Origin: Tetracladium setigerum
Lineage: Eukaryota; Ascomycota; Leotiomycetes; Helotiales
Direction of reading: 5' to 3'
Assembly: GCA_031472005.1 (NCBI GenBank)
Contig: PZJY01000012.1
Coordinates: 2,046,001 to 2,110,000, forward strand
Length of the DNA: 64,000 nucleotides
Shown piece after piece: positions 1 to 10,104 of the stretch. The notes beneath the pieces are model-generated. The model was not told the DNA's origin, ran no database searches, and was given only the letters and a program-made list of their open reading frames with translations. A program made the position numbers and the translations under genes. Within the stretch, counting starts at the first letter, position 1, and every line of letters begins with the position of its first letter.

Positions 1-267
1 ATCCATCAGCCAGCAAATAACTTTCTTTCGCGCGCAAAAACACCCCAACACATAAAATGACGAATTCGAGCTCCGCGCGCGTGGCCAATATGAGACGAGA
101 GCAGAAAAACCAAACAAACACCACCGCCATAGCAGCCACACCATAATTGATTTCGCACCCACCGCCTAGAGAATGTGCCCCTATCAATTTCAGTCCAGCA
201 GCTCGTCCATATTCCAAAGAAAAACTCCAGTCCATGCTTTGCCATGAGAAGGAAACCCCCCGCGCCC
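1..267. other. 3' flank of ccr4
   Basis: This is the downstream flank of the minus-strand ccr4 gene, presumably its 3' UTR and terminator region. I see no coding sequence that looks real. Confidence 0.5.
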
Positions 268-2658
268 CTAATCGCTCCTCCTTTCTCTCCTACTCGACGG
301 ACCGAAATCCGGCTCCGCGTGCGCCTTCTTTTCCTTCTTGCCCTTAACCGAGAATTCTGCCATGAGAGGGATGTGATCACTGGGGAAATGGTAGTTGGGG
401 AAACCCGGAACCTTGCGCATGTACTCTGGATCAACTGGCCCCAGAAGTGCGACATTTTCTAATGCGTTTGTCGAGTACCAGATATGATCAATAACGCCAC
501 GGAAACCTGGGGTGTGATTCGTGAAGGTAAGGGCATCAGGCGTCTTGTCAAGGTTAGTGTAGGCGGAGCGGATTTGGAATGGATGTTCGATGCCATGGTC
601 CGCCCAGTCGCCATATTCGAATCCCTTCAGCTCCCTGTGATCTGATCTGACACTGCCCTTAGACAGGAGTTCGTAAACACCCGACTCGGTTGTAGAGTTG
701 AGATCAGAGCATATGACCAAAGGAATTTGGGTCTTGCTGGTATACACCATTGATGGTGCTGGTTCTGGAGCAGGCTCTGTCTTTGATGCGTCCGAGGCGG
801 TGGCTTCTTCGTCTGGGATGGTATACTCCTTCTTGTTGGTACAGGCTGGCCACTTGTAGTACTTTTCGGCCATTTTGTTTATCGAGTACATCATGGTAGC
901 AACTTGAATCAATTTCACATCGGCGTAAGCTGGGTCCCAAAAGATGTGCGTATTTATGAGCATCACGCGCGACCCAGTGAGTCGGTTCTCGAAAAAGGTC
1001 ATCAGGGCGATGTGATCTCTCGGCATCATTCTGTTGTAGATATCCCGTCGAGCCTTTCCAATGTCTTGTCGATTGGCAGCAACGGAGGCAAATTCGATGC
1101 CCTGTTTGTCCAGAAGAATGAATTTCGATCCTTTGTAGAAGGTTGCGCAACCATCGACATTCTTGCTATCCTTTTGGGACATCGTCTTTGCACGAGCTCT
1201 CGACCAAAAGATGCCCTTGTATCCTTTGTATGCAAGCTTCACTGAGAAGTACTCCTCGAATACCTCCCTCTCAATCTCCTGCAAGCATACAATATCCGCA
1301 TCTTGTAATTCGATTTCTTGTAGAATCTTCTCCCTTCGATATTCCCAAGACAAAGCTTCCACCGGAGAATAACCATATGCTCGAGTTGTGCATGCGCCGC
1401 CAGCGAGGATGTTGAAGGAAAAGACTTTAAATCTATCTTGGCCCTCTGCGGATGAACTACCGCCTTGAAGATCGAGCACTTCGCGGGGTTTTGCAGGAGG
1501 AAGAGGCACTAGACAAATTAGCATAGGTCCTCGAGGGGCGGAAAAGGAAGGCTTACCTGGAGCGGACTCTCGGAGATGGGTGATGAGAGAAACAGTGCCT
1601 CGTTCTACGATCTCCTGGCGCAAGTCTGGGTCAAATTCCGCGTTCCCTTCAATACCAAGCATCTCCAGCTTGTGCAGAGATCCTAGTTCATATGGTAACG
1701 TCCGAAGTTGATTGTCAAAAAGAAGGAGATTCTGCAAGTAGACACACATCCCAAGCTCAGGAGGCAGCTCAGTAAGTAGGTTGTTCGATGCATCCAGATG
1801 CCTGAGGTGTCGTAGTTGACCAATGACCGCGGGAAGCTGGGTAATCTTGTTGGATGAGATGTAGAGTTCGCTCAAGAAGTCAAAAACAAAGAGTGCTGGC
1901 GCAAGAGCTCGCAGACCTTGCCCACTGAGATCCAAGTTCACCCAGTCTTGACGACGCTTGACCATGCCTGTCTCTGCCATCCTCCCCGGATCCTTCTCGG
2001 CTTCTTCGTCTGCTTTATCTGTTTCAGCGGCAGGCGGGGTGGCATGCAGTCCCTTATTATCACCCGCTCTACTTCGTGCAAACCAGTTGGGAGCGCACTG
2101 CTCAATCATTGATTGGTGAATTTTCTGGGCTTCTTTATGCTGTGTCAGTTGTTCGGCCCAGTGTTCATTGATCTGCTGTGCTTGGCCGCCACGCGTCGTA
2201 CTCGCTGGTCCATGTTGCAAATTGCCTGGAGTGAAGTTTGGAGTTGCATTCGATAACACACCCGCCGAGAAGGTAGTGTGATGGCCGATGCCATTCGCAT
2301 TATGCGCACCGGAATGCTCTTGTTGGAGGGTAGGGTGATGTTGTGTATGTTGTGCTTGATGAGAGTTCTGCTGGTGCTGGAAGTTGTACATCATCGGCAT
2401 GCCACGCCCTTGTGCTCCATTGACGCGCCCATGCTGCTGGTGACCCTGATTGAACATGCCGTACTGATTCTGCGAGGGAGAGTTGGGCGAACGGGTGGGA
2501 GAGGGGGTTTCAAAGGACTGGCGGGGATTGTTGGGGGGTGTGGTATTGCGGGTGATCTGGTGTCGCTGGTGATGGGGCTGCGGATGTTGCGTCTGCTGGA
2601 CGTGCTGCGGAGGGAAATAATAGGGCCCAGCGTTCTGTGGGAATCTATAATCTGCCAT
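268..2658 (-). CDS. ccr4: CCR4-NOT deadenylase catalytic subunit Ccr4
   Basis: This encodes Ccr4, the poly(A)-specific 3' exonuclease of the CCR4-NOT complex that shortens mRNA tails in the cytoplasm. The start is ATG at 2658 and the stop is TAG at 268. Residues 1-190 are rich in Gln, His and Asn. Leucine-rich repeats follow at about 240-340 (LYISSNKITQLP, HLDASNNLLTELP). The C-terminal half is an endonuclease/exonuclease/phosphatase domain, with FSFNILAGG, the catalytic-Glu motif CLQEIE, INTHIFWDP, SDLNSTTESGVYELL and SDHIPLM visible. This order is diagnostic for Ccr4. The reading frame is open throughout (796 aa), but 1509-1556 has the borders of a 48-bp intron (GTAAGC..CTAG). It lies between the repeats and the nuclease domain, and removing it gives 780 aa. 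The leader above 2658 is long and contains a GGGCAA repeat. Confidence 0.95.
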   Translation of the reverse strand: MADYRFPQNAGPYYFPPQHVQQTQHPQPHHQRHQITRNTTPPNNPRQSFETPSPTRSPNSPSQNQYGMFNQGHQQHGRVNGAQGRGMPMMYNFQHQQNSHQAQHTQHHPTLQQEHSGAHNANGIGHHTTFSAGVLSNATPNFTPGNLQHGPASTTRGGQAQQINEHWAEQLTQHKEAQKIHQSMIEQCAPNWFARSRAGDNKGLHATPPAAETDKADEEAEKDPGRMAETGMVKRRQDWVNLDLSGQGLRALAPALFVFDFLSELYISSNKITQLPAVIGQLRHLRHLDASNNLLTELPPELGMCVYLQNLLLFDNQLRTLPYELGSLHKLEMLGIEGNAEFDPDLRQEIVERGTVSLITHLRESAPGKPSFSAPRGPMLICLVPLPPAKPREVLDLQGGSSSAEGQDRFKVFSFNILAGGACTTRAYGYSPVEALSWEYRREKILQEIELQDADIVCLQEIEREVFEEYFSVKLAYKGYKGIFWSRARAKTMSQKDSKNVDGCATFYKGSKFILLDKQGIEFASVAANRQDIGKARRDIYNRMMPRDHIALMTFFENRLTGSRVMLINTHIFWDPAYADVKLIQVATMMYSINKMAEKYYKWPACTNKKEYTIPDEEATASDASKTEPAPEPAPSMVYTSKTQIPLVICSDLNSTTESGVYELLSKGSVRSDHRELKGFEYGDWADHGIEHPFQIRSAYTNLDKTPDALTFTNHTPGFRGVIDHIWYSTNALENVALLGPVDPEYMRKVPGFPNYHFPSDHIPLMAEFSVKGKKEKKAHAEPDFGPSSRRERRSD

Positions 2659-5600
2659 CTAACGATCAGTGAATTGGCAGATGCGTCGTCGTCTCACAGG
2701 GCAAGTACGGCCAGGTGAGATGGGTGAATTGGGCGATCGGGGCGGGGGTCGGATTCCTCTTCGTTGGTACATACGGTAGGTTGCCGGCAATTGGAGGTCG
2801 TTTAGAAGATTCCGGCTGGCGTCAATGAGTCCTGCGTGAAATCCTGGAAGTGGTCTTGGGTGTGGCAGAGAGTGTAAGGTCGCTCGTTATCGCTGGAGGA
2901 GATCTGTTCGAGAGTTCGTAAGCTTCAGCTTGTGGCGAATCGATGGGAGGAGGATAAGGGTGAGGGCAAAGGTAAGGGCAAGGGCAAGGGCAAGAGACAG
3001 AGGAGAGAGGAGAGAGAGAATTAGAGCTGCAAAGGACGGGAGTATGAAGGGAGTGGTGGGTTGCGAAGAGGAGGCTCTGCAAGCTGGTCGTACCTTGTCA
3101 CTTCAACTGGGCGCACACGGCTGGGGAGTTGAAGGGTTGGAGCGACGGCGAGATCGAGATGGACAGGTTGATTGTGATCAGACCTTATAGTCGGGTAGAT
3201 GTGTAAACGGGGTAGCGGGTTTGTGGTGGTGCCGTTGTTGTTGTTCTGCTTTCTCGTTCCTTGCAGTGTTCTTGAAGCTCTTGCGGTCCAGGATAGCGGC
3301 CACATCACGTGCATCCTGAGCCAGGTCAAGCTGGGCTATCCACTTTTCAAGAAGCAGCAGCAGCAACGCACCCACACACACCCACGAACCCCAGATTTTT
3401 GGACATCCAATTTTCCAGATCCAGATGCCCATGAACATGCCACTTCTTCTCCCATGAGTCTCGTTGCTGAATCCTCCATTATTGTTGGAGCTTGGACTGG
3501 CATGTTGTTCGAATGAAGGTTTCGGGAATTTCCTTTCAACCTTATTATTTGGAGCAAAAATTACTGGCGGTTGAAAGCTGATAATGATTGAACCTTCTGT
3601 GAACAGGATCGGCCTTGGTCAGATATTATGTTCCTAGCATATCATGATAGACACCACCTTTCCTGATACTCCAGAGCGCGAATCAACAAAAGTGGGCGAA
3701 ACGGCTTACAAGTGTGTTGTTCTGGTGCATGCAATCGGATATACTAGCGTCCAGAGGCTCTTGTTGACCTAGGGAGCTAGTTGCACCTCATGTCCGGAAA
3801 TGTGGAGTTGGGATATCTGGGCAAAGATATATGTTTCATCTTCTGCTCTTCATACAGGTACTCCGTCCATTCATTAACAAGTGTTTCTAACTTGCTTCGT
3901 TTCCTTCGACGTGGTGAGGTTAGAGTTAATTTTTCGGTTTCAACACGGCCTTCCTTCATCCCATGCCACAGTGACATTTGCATATGAGGTCTACCGGCCT
4001 CCAATACTTTCTCTCTTTGGTATAGTGAGGTATCTGAAGAATGCATGTGAAGCTGCCACGATTTATCTATACTTATGCATTATGGGAGCAGGACCGCTTC
4101 CCCAATAAATAAGCTAGCTACTTTCTCCACAGACCTTTCCCAACGCAATTCGAAAACGCAAATCATGATAACCCAAGAACCATTTCTTTTAATTCTGTAC
4201 ATGGTGTTGGAAATCCGATCCAAGCCCAAGCACATTCACTGTCTTGCCTCGAGGGTTTTACGACACTTCATTTTATCTGTTCCATCTTGGAGCGAAGTAT
4301 GTTGACTGAACAAAGATTCCCAGAGGTGATCAAACACATGTCGTCGAAACTTGAATCAAAACAAAAGTTCGCTTGCGAATTACCGACGACGACCCAGCTG
4401 CATGAGTGTGAGGTAGCACCAGCCCACCTTCCAAAATCTGAAGCATGCAGGCGGCCATGTTTGGAAATAACACAACGTTCGCTGGGGCTTTATGGTACCA
4501 ACATACCTCGCTTCTCTTTCAGATGGGTTTGAGAGCTTGGCTATTTTGTACTGCTTGTAGTGTAGTAAGGATATCTGGATGTCCTTGAACAACAGATTTT
4601 GGTATTCTTGGCACGGCTTGTCGCCGTCTCTTGCGGAAGAGTCTTTTTATAATTTCACTAACAACGCCAATTCTTCCAGCATTTCAATAACCTGGCAGTT
4701 ACACTCCTTCAATTTTCATTCTGATTTGCTCCAGGCCAAGAGAAGTACCTGTTTTGTTGGAGTTGATGCGAATTCTACAGATTTGCATCATTAGCAATCA
4801 ATCTATGGACACAACAAATCGTAGCCAAGATGTGGTGGCTGCTGTTGGAACTGGGTCCAGACGGATAAAGCATCCTTCCAGCCAGTTACATGAGTCTCGA
4901 TGGTACGATGCAAAGTATTTTCATCATGATTCCTGCGCAGGAATTCTTCCTCGTCAGAACTAACTCGTCTAAATCGAGATAGACGAGATAGACGAGACAT
5001 GTGCTGGATAAATTGCCAACATTAGGCCAATTTGATTAATCAATTCTCAAAGACTCTTTAAAGAGAGAGCTTCATCCCGCTCATGATCTTTCGGTGCCTC
5101 GAAGTCGTCCATCAGATATCGGATATTGGATCTTGGAGATCAGGGACCGCATTCCCCGATCTCCCAATATTACCCCACAAACCAAGCAATCCTCGTCGAT
5201 CCATCCATCCATCTTCCGGAGCAGTAAATTGGATGATTGCCCGTCTCCAGAGATTCTTTGATCGTTTCGGGCCAAACGTTCACGTGTGAGGGAAAGGTCT
5301 TCTCCACACCACTACTACTGTACTCTTCCCTCGGATCTATTCGCCATACCATCCATCCCTTCCTTCCCTTCCCAAGGCGGGAAAAGAGGCGGCAGCAGAA
5401 AGTCACATCGTCAACCAAGAATACCACCGGCCGACATCAATCACAGCAGCATCACAGCATTACAGCAACATCACATCAAGAAACCACGGTGGGAAGAGTG
5501 GGAGCCTCCCAGTGACTGGCTGGCTGGCCTTTCCCCGTCATGCAGACGATCCAGGGCAGAGCAGATTAGCCAGGCCCAGGACCTTTGAAGTTGAGGAAGT

Positions 5601-6115
5601 TCTGAGGATTTCGCACATCGGGAGAAGGAGGGAACTTCGTTCTGTTCTGTTCTGTTCTGCAGGCTGGGTTTCCGTTTGTGCATCTTCTGACTGTCCTCGC
5701 ATATATTCCAGGCGCCTTCTCCAGCTTTTCGAATACGGCCACCCTCACTACTGGACAGGAGTTCCCCATCCTTCGGACACTTTAGTGACTCTAGTTAGAG
5801 CCGGCTGGTCGCTACCGAAAAGCCTCGACACCACCACCACCCATCCTCATCATTATCCCCCCTTCAACAAGCTTGTTTGGTGTGTGGAGTTGTGGAGTGG
5901 AGTTGCATTCTTTACGGCAGGCCCGACGACACCCAAGAAACACGCTCCTACAACGACAGCTCCTTCTCCTCCCAAGACGACAGACCAAGCCCACCCAAAA
6001 CCCACCTCACCTGTGCCAGGAGGATCAGGAGGGCCGCCATCTTCCTGCAAGCGTTGCAGCAGGACATCCATACGCATAAAGAACATACATACAGTCCTCC
6101 TCTCCCCCCCACAAG
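2659..6115. other. Intergenic region with divergent leaders of ccr4 and the methyltransferase gene
   Basis: This is the head-to-head space between ccr4 (-) and the methyltransferase gene (+). It holds a GGGCAA tandem repeat at about 2961-2994, a GATAGACGA-type repeat at about 4975-4999, and C/A/T-rich leader sequence from about 5300 to 6115. Short open frames occur, but none has codon use or motifs that suggest a gene. Confidence 0.5.
2961..2994. repeat. GGGCAA-type hexamer repeat in the ccr4 leader
   Basis: About five imperfect tandem copies of GGGCAA/GGTAAG lie 300 bp upstream of the ccr4 start codon, probably within its 5' UTR or promoter. Confidence 0.7.
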
Positions 6116-7789
6116 ATGAGTGAAGCTGGCTTCTTTTACAACACCACCACCCAACGTCCTGATCGCTCCCAACGGCCCTCTGCCCACACCAATATCTCAT
6201 GCGATTCGCAGGCACAGCCAATTAAACCGTTGGAGCTATTCAAAAAGAAGAGTACCAAGTCGAAGGGCCACCACAACCACCCCCAGCACAACCACCTGAG
6301 TTTGTCTCGAGAAGCTTCTTCTGACTCGTCCAGCTCTCATCACCACATCATCACCTTTCCCGATCTCGAGCACCCCGACCTCAATCATATGCTCTCGACA
6401 CCCCTTCCCGACTACCGACACGCCGCAAACCAAACCACCAAAGGCCGCGCCCAGGCACAGGCCCGCAAGAATTCCACGACCTCGGGAAGCAGTGCAGATC
6501 GCAAGAATGCCATTCACGCTGCAGAATCGCGAGCGCTTGCCAATGCCGTAGCAAAGGGGGAACCGACCGGCCGGACGAGCAGCATCTCCAGTCACACAGG
6601 CTCGAGCGGTCTGACAACGGTCACCTCTTCCGACCCACCCCCTACCGATGAGCTGCTCAAGCAGCCGTTCGCTCGACGCAATGGCAGACGTTATTTACGA
6701 GACACCACCTTACCCTATCCTCTTCCCTGCGACCTCAGCGAACTACACAGACAAACCCTGCGGACCATGCTCTTATGCCAGGTCTTCAATGGCCCAATTT
6801 GCTCCCCGGCATTTCGCAACAAACCTCCCAAAAGAGTGTTGGAGGTGGGATGTGGGACTGGATTCTGGAGTGTAATGTGCCACAAACATTTCTCGCGGCA
6901 AGGCTTTCCTTCGGTCTCCTTCACTGGCATTGATATTGCATCTCTTGCACCACAACCCGATGTGGAGGATGATATGAATTGGCGTTTCATACAGCACGAT
7001 TTACGACGAGTCCCTCTACCCTTCCGGGAAGAGGAGTTCAATTTGATCATGATCAAGGATTTAAGTTTGGTTACGCCCACCACAGGCATGCAGCAAGCCC
7101 TGATGGATGAATATCTACGAATTTTAAAACCGGGTGGCACGATAGAGATTTGGGATGGTGATCATTCTTTACGCATGCTCTTACCACACAATCCGCCACC
7201 CACGCGAGACGACACTGATGACAGCGAAGACGAGGAGCAACTTCACACCAACGCAATGGGTACATATACATTAACACCGCAGACACCACTAGCACCACCT
7301 CAGAACCAATATCTCCTTGATTTCAACGCCTGGATAGCCAAAGCTTTAGAGCCCAGGAAGCTGACACCCATGCCTTGTACCTCCTTCCAAACCATGCTCC
7401 TCCAAGAATTCGAAAATCTCGAGGAAATTGAGAGTAGACGCCTAGCAATTCCCCTCGGAGAGGTTCGTTGGGAACGAGAAGGCGTGGGTGGTGCCATCAC
7501 CCAAAGTGCGAATGGTCATGCGGCCTCCTCCAAAGGCAAGGCTAAAGAACCCGATCACAAACTTCTCACTGCCGGCCAAGCAGCCCTTCGACGGACAGCT
7601 CTCACAACGGTGGTCCAGATGATTGAAAGTCTGGAACCGCTCCTCCGCGAAGCAAGTGGCAAGGGACAGGACGAATGGGATCGTTGGCAAGGCAGCATGA
7701 TGACCGATTTACTCCAGAACAACGGGACATCTTGGGGCGAATGTTTGGAAGTTGGGGCTTGGTGGGCGCGGAAGACGGCGCCGGGTTGA
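6116..7789 (+). CDS. Class I SAM-dependent methyltransferase
   Basis: This is a single-exon 557-aa protein starting at ATG 6116, just after a long pyrimidine-rich leader. The first 200 residues are low complexity (Ser, His, Thr and Gln rich). A Rossmann-type methyltransferase domain follows. Motif I (VLEVGCGTGFWS) is at about residue 240, an acidic motif II region contains GIDIA, and the post-motif region reads LRILKPGGTIEIWDGDH at about 340. Fungal proteins of this layout are usually annotated only as methyltransferases. The substrate cannot be told from sequence, and I see no SET, RNA-binding or sterol-specific motif. The C-terminal 150 residues form a family-specific extension ending GAWWARKTAPG. 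The gene converges on the LYR gene. Confidence 0.85.
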   Translation: MSEAGFFYNTTTQRPDRSQRPSAHTNISCDSQAQPIKPLELFKKKSTKSKGHHNHPQHNHLSLSREASSDSSSSHHHIITFPDLEHPDLNHMLSTPLPDYRHAANQTTKGRAQAQARKNSTTSGSSADRKNAIHAAESRALANAVAKGEPTGRTSSISSHTGSSGLTTVTSSDPPPTDELLKQPFARRNGRRYLRDTTLPYPLPCDLSELHRQTLRTMLLCQVFNGPICSPAFRNKPPKRVLEVGCGTGFWSVMCHKHFSRQGFPSVSFTGIDIASLAPQPDVEDDMNWRFIQHDLRRVPLPFREEEFNLIMIKDLSLVTPTTGMQQALMDEYLRILKPGGTIEIWDGDHSLRMLLPHNPPPTRDDTDDSEDEEQLHTNAMGTYTLTPQTPLAPPQNQYLLDFNAWIAKALEPRKLTPMPCTSFQTMLLQEFENLEEIESRRLAIPLGEVRWEREGVGGAITQSANGHAASSKGKAKEPDHKLLTAGQAALRRTALTTVVQMIESLEPLLREASGKGQDEWDRWQGSMMTDLLQNNGTSWGECLEVGAWWARKTAPG

Positions 7790-8085
7790 GGCGAAGAAGG
7801 GATGGATTCGAGCCCTTCTGTTATATGTGTGCCGAAATGTTATGGGTCAGGGTGGTTGTTGTTGGAAGTCGAAATTTATCCGGTGCATCACGCGCCACAT
7901 TTGTTTTGTGCGTGGTGGCGGCGTTGGATAAATGCACTGGACGACGACGACGACAGAATTGCTGTAGAGTACCGAGGAAAATGCTAGCGCACTTATGTGG
8001 CGAAATGCGGGTTGGTGATGAGATTTAGGAAAAAGGAAAGATGTATAGATGATGGATCCGGTGTGAGTGGAGGGATGGTGACCGA
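7790..8085. other. Convergent 3' ends of the methyltransferase and LYR genes
   Basis: This short spacer separates two convergent genes and presumably carries both 3' UTRs. No distinct element is seen. Confidence 0.5.
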
Positions 8086-9543
8086 TCAAGTCTTGTCGTA
8101 ACGTTGACGAAGTGCTCGGTATCTCTTGAGGTAGTATCTAAGTAGGTACAAAAAGGAGAGCATTAGCCTGCCTTCTTTATTATTAAAATGGTAAAAACGG
8201 TACATCTAGGCTGAAATCAAGAAAATCAAAATGCCCTTTCACAACGAAACAATACGTCAGCTTTTTCACATGGTAAAAACTTCCTTGATGTTTCGTCCCC
8301 AAGAAAAATTCAACTGCCAACTTTCTTTGGGATTTGCTTGTAACGTGTAGAGAAGATTCCCCTGGCCATTTCATGCCTTGCTCTGTCTAGGTAATCAATC
8401 CACTTCCAACTTTTTCATTCATTCATTTATTTCTGGGTTTTGACATTGCTGGCTGCCCTAAGCAAGCATGATGGATGGATGGATGGATGGATGTGCAAGA
8501 AGAGAATAAGGTAGGTAGGTTAATGAAAACCTAGCTAGCAAGCTTGGCTCTCTCTCTCTCTCTCTGTGTCTGTTCAGTGTTCTTTTAAACTTTGAAAAAG
8601 ATGCTGATATAAGAAGATGAGAGTAGAGAGGTGACGAAGAAGAGGTAGGTAGGTAGGTAGGTATCGGGTAGGATAGAATGGGAGGAATTGCAACCTCTAC
8701 AGTACTAGTCGTGACTTTTTTTCTTCGTTACTACAAAGAAGCCCTTCCTTCAAAATGATATCTTTCCTCCAATCCAAACCCCAGAAAGACAAACCAAATA
8801 CTCTCCAATTCCAAACGCGTCCCCAATATTTAATCTCCGCAATGATGCTCAAGACCGAGGAAAGTAACCACGAAAAAAAATGGAAATAAAGAAAGAAAGG
8901 CAAAAAAAAGGACTTCGAGAAGACCATCTTCCTTCAGGGGACACGATAAAACAAGGCAACAGACCAGACTGGTCCCACCCCCCAAGAATTCAAAACAAAA
9001 CATACTAAATGTCTGAAAAAGATTGCTTGAAGAATATTAAAGCAGAAAAATTATAGGAAAAAAAAAAGAGAACTCACAAAGCTTCAATCTCCTTCCTCAC
9101 AAATTGCGCTCTCTCGATACCCCTTCTTATCTCGGCCTCGTCGGTTAGAGAGGAATTGGCTATGAATGCTTTGTGTAGACGTGGGCGGAAGTAGGTGAAT
9201 CCTAGTGGGTAGGATTTTCCGAGGTGGAGGAGTTCTGTATTGATGGTGAGTGAGTAAGTAAGGTAGGTAGGTGAGTAGAATAGGTAGAGAAGGTGTTGGA
9301 AGGATTAGAGGGATTGGGGATATGTGTTGGAGGATAGGTAGGAGGAAGGTTATGTTTTGGGTTGTTGGGAGGAGTAGGAAGGAAAGGGGTGGGGTGATGA
9401 GTTGGAGAGTGTGTAATGGATGGATGGATGGTGAGGAGAGAAGAGAAGCGAAGAGGGAAGGGGAGCTTTATTGGGATTGTACCTTTATAGATATTGAGGA
9501 CTTCTCTTCGTAGAGCTGGATTGGAGGCAGTAGTGCTGTTCAT
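8086..9543 (-). CDS. LYR-motif mitochondrial protein, ETFRF1/LYRM5-like
   Basis: The exons are 9543-9483, 9234-9078 and 8137-8086, giving 89 aa. Exon 1 starts MNSTTASNPALRREVLNIYK. Exon 2 continues ELLHLGKSYPLGFTYFRPRL and ends EIEAL. Exon 3 gives YYLKRYRALRQRYDKT. This matches the ETFRF1 (LYRM5) architecture along its whole length; the human protein is 90 aa. These mitochondrial-matrix LYR proteins act with the acyl carrier protein and, in animals, regulate electron-transfer flavoprotein. Splice sites are canonical: GTACAA..ACAG (248 bp) and GTGAGT..TTAG (940 bp). Without exon 3 the frame would stop at a TGA inside the donor and lose the conserved C-terminal helix. The 940-bp intron holds (GGTA)n, (TC)n and (ATGG)n tracts and is exceptional in a window where most introns are 46-65 bp. 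The gene is divergent from the thioesterase gene. Confidence 0.88.
8138..9077 (-). other. 940-bp intron of the LYR gene with microsatellites
   Basis: The donor GTGAGT is at 9077 and the acceptor CTTAG is at 8138. Seen on the plus strand, it holds an ATGG repeat near 8470, a TC run near 8550, a GGTA repeat at about 8645-8661 and A-rich blocks near 8870-8910 and 9055-9067. No reading frame inside looks like a gene. Confidence 0.75.
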
Positions 9544-10104
9544 TATTGAGATTTGGGTGGTTGGTTGGTCGGTTGTTGCTTCTGTGGACGGTTTCAATCT
9601 TCAATTGATGTTCAAGATTGACAGTCTCTGGGTATCTCTAGAATATAATTGAGCGTTTGAGTTGCTCGCAAAGATAGTATTCATTCCGTACCAATGTCAA
9701 TTTCAATGTCAATATCAAAAGCGTGACGATGAACGAATAATGACGAAAGAAGTTGTCCGTCCCAAAAGGGAAATGAACTCGGTTTCTCTTGCTAAACAGC
9801 TTCCAGTTTATCCCCGAAACGTTTTCTTAATTCCGATGCGGTGCGGCCGCTTTGGCGGGGTTCTCACTTGGATGAGGTGATCATTGCCGAGGGTGACGGA
9901 GCTCTTGATAGCTTCGGTTCTGCAAAGTGTTTCCTTTTCTTCCATTGAATTTGATTTTGGCAATTGCCGTGTTATCTGCGATTGAATTCTATTGAAATTC
10001 TTGAGTTTGAAACTCAATTTTTATCAACAGCTGGACGATATCAAATCTGCGCAAGAAGAAGGCGAAGAAGCAGAAGAAGAATAATACTAGCAGCAGCAGA
10101 CAAG
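9544..10104. promoter_or_regulatory. Shared divergent promoter region of the LYR and thioesterase genes
   Basis: About 560 bp separates two divergently transcribed genes that both look mitochondrial. I see no single strong regulatory motif. The role as a shared promoter is inferred from geometry. Confidence 0.5.
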
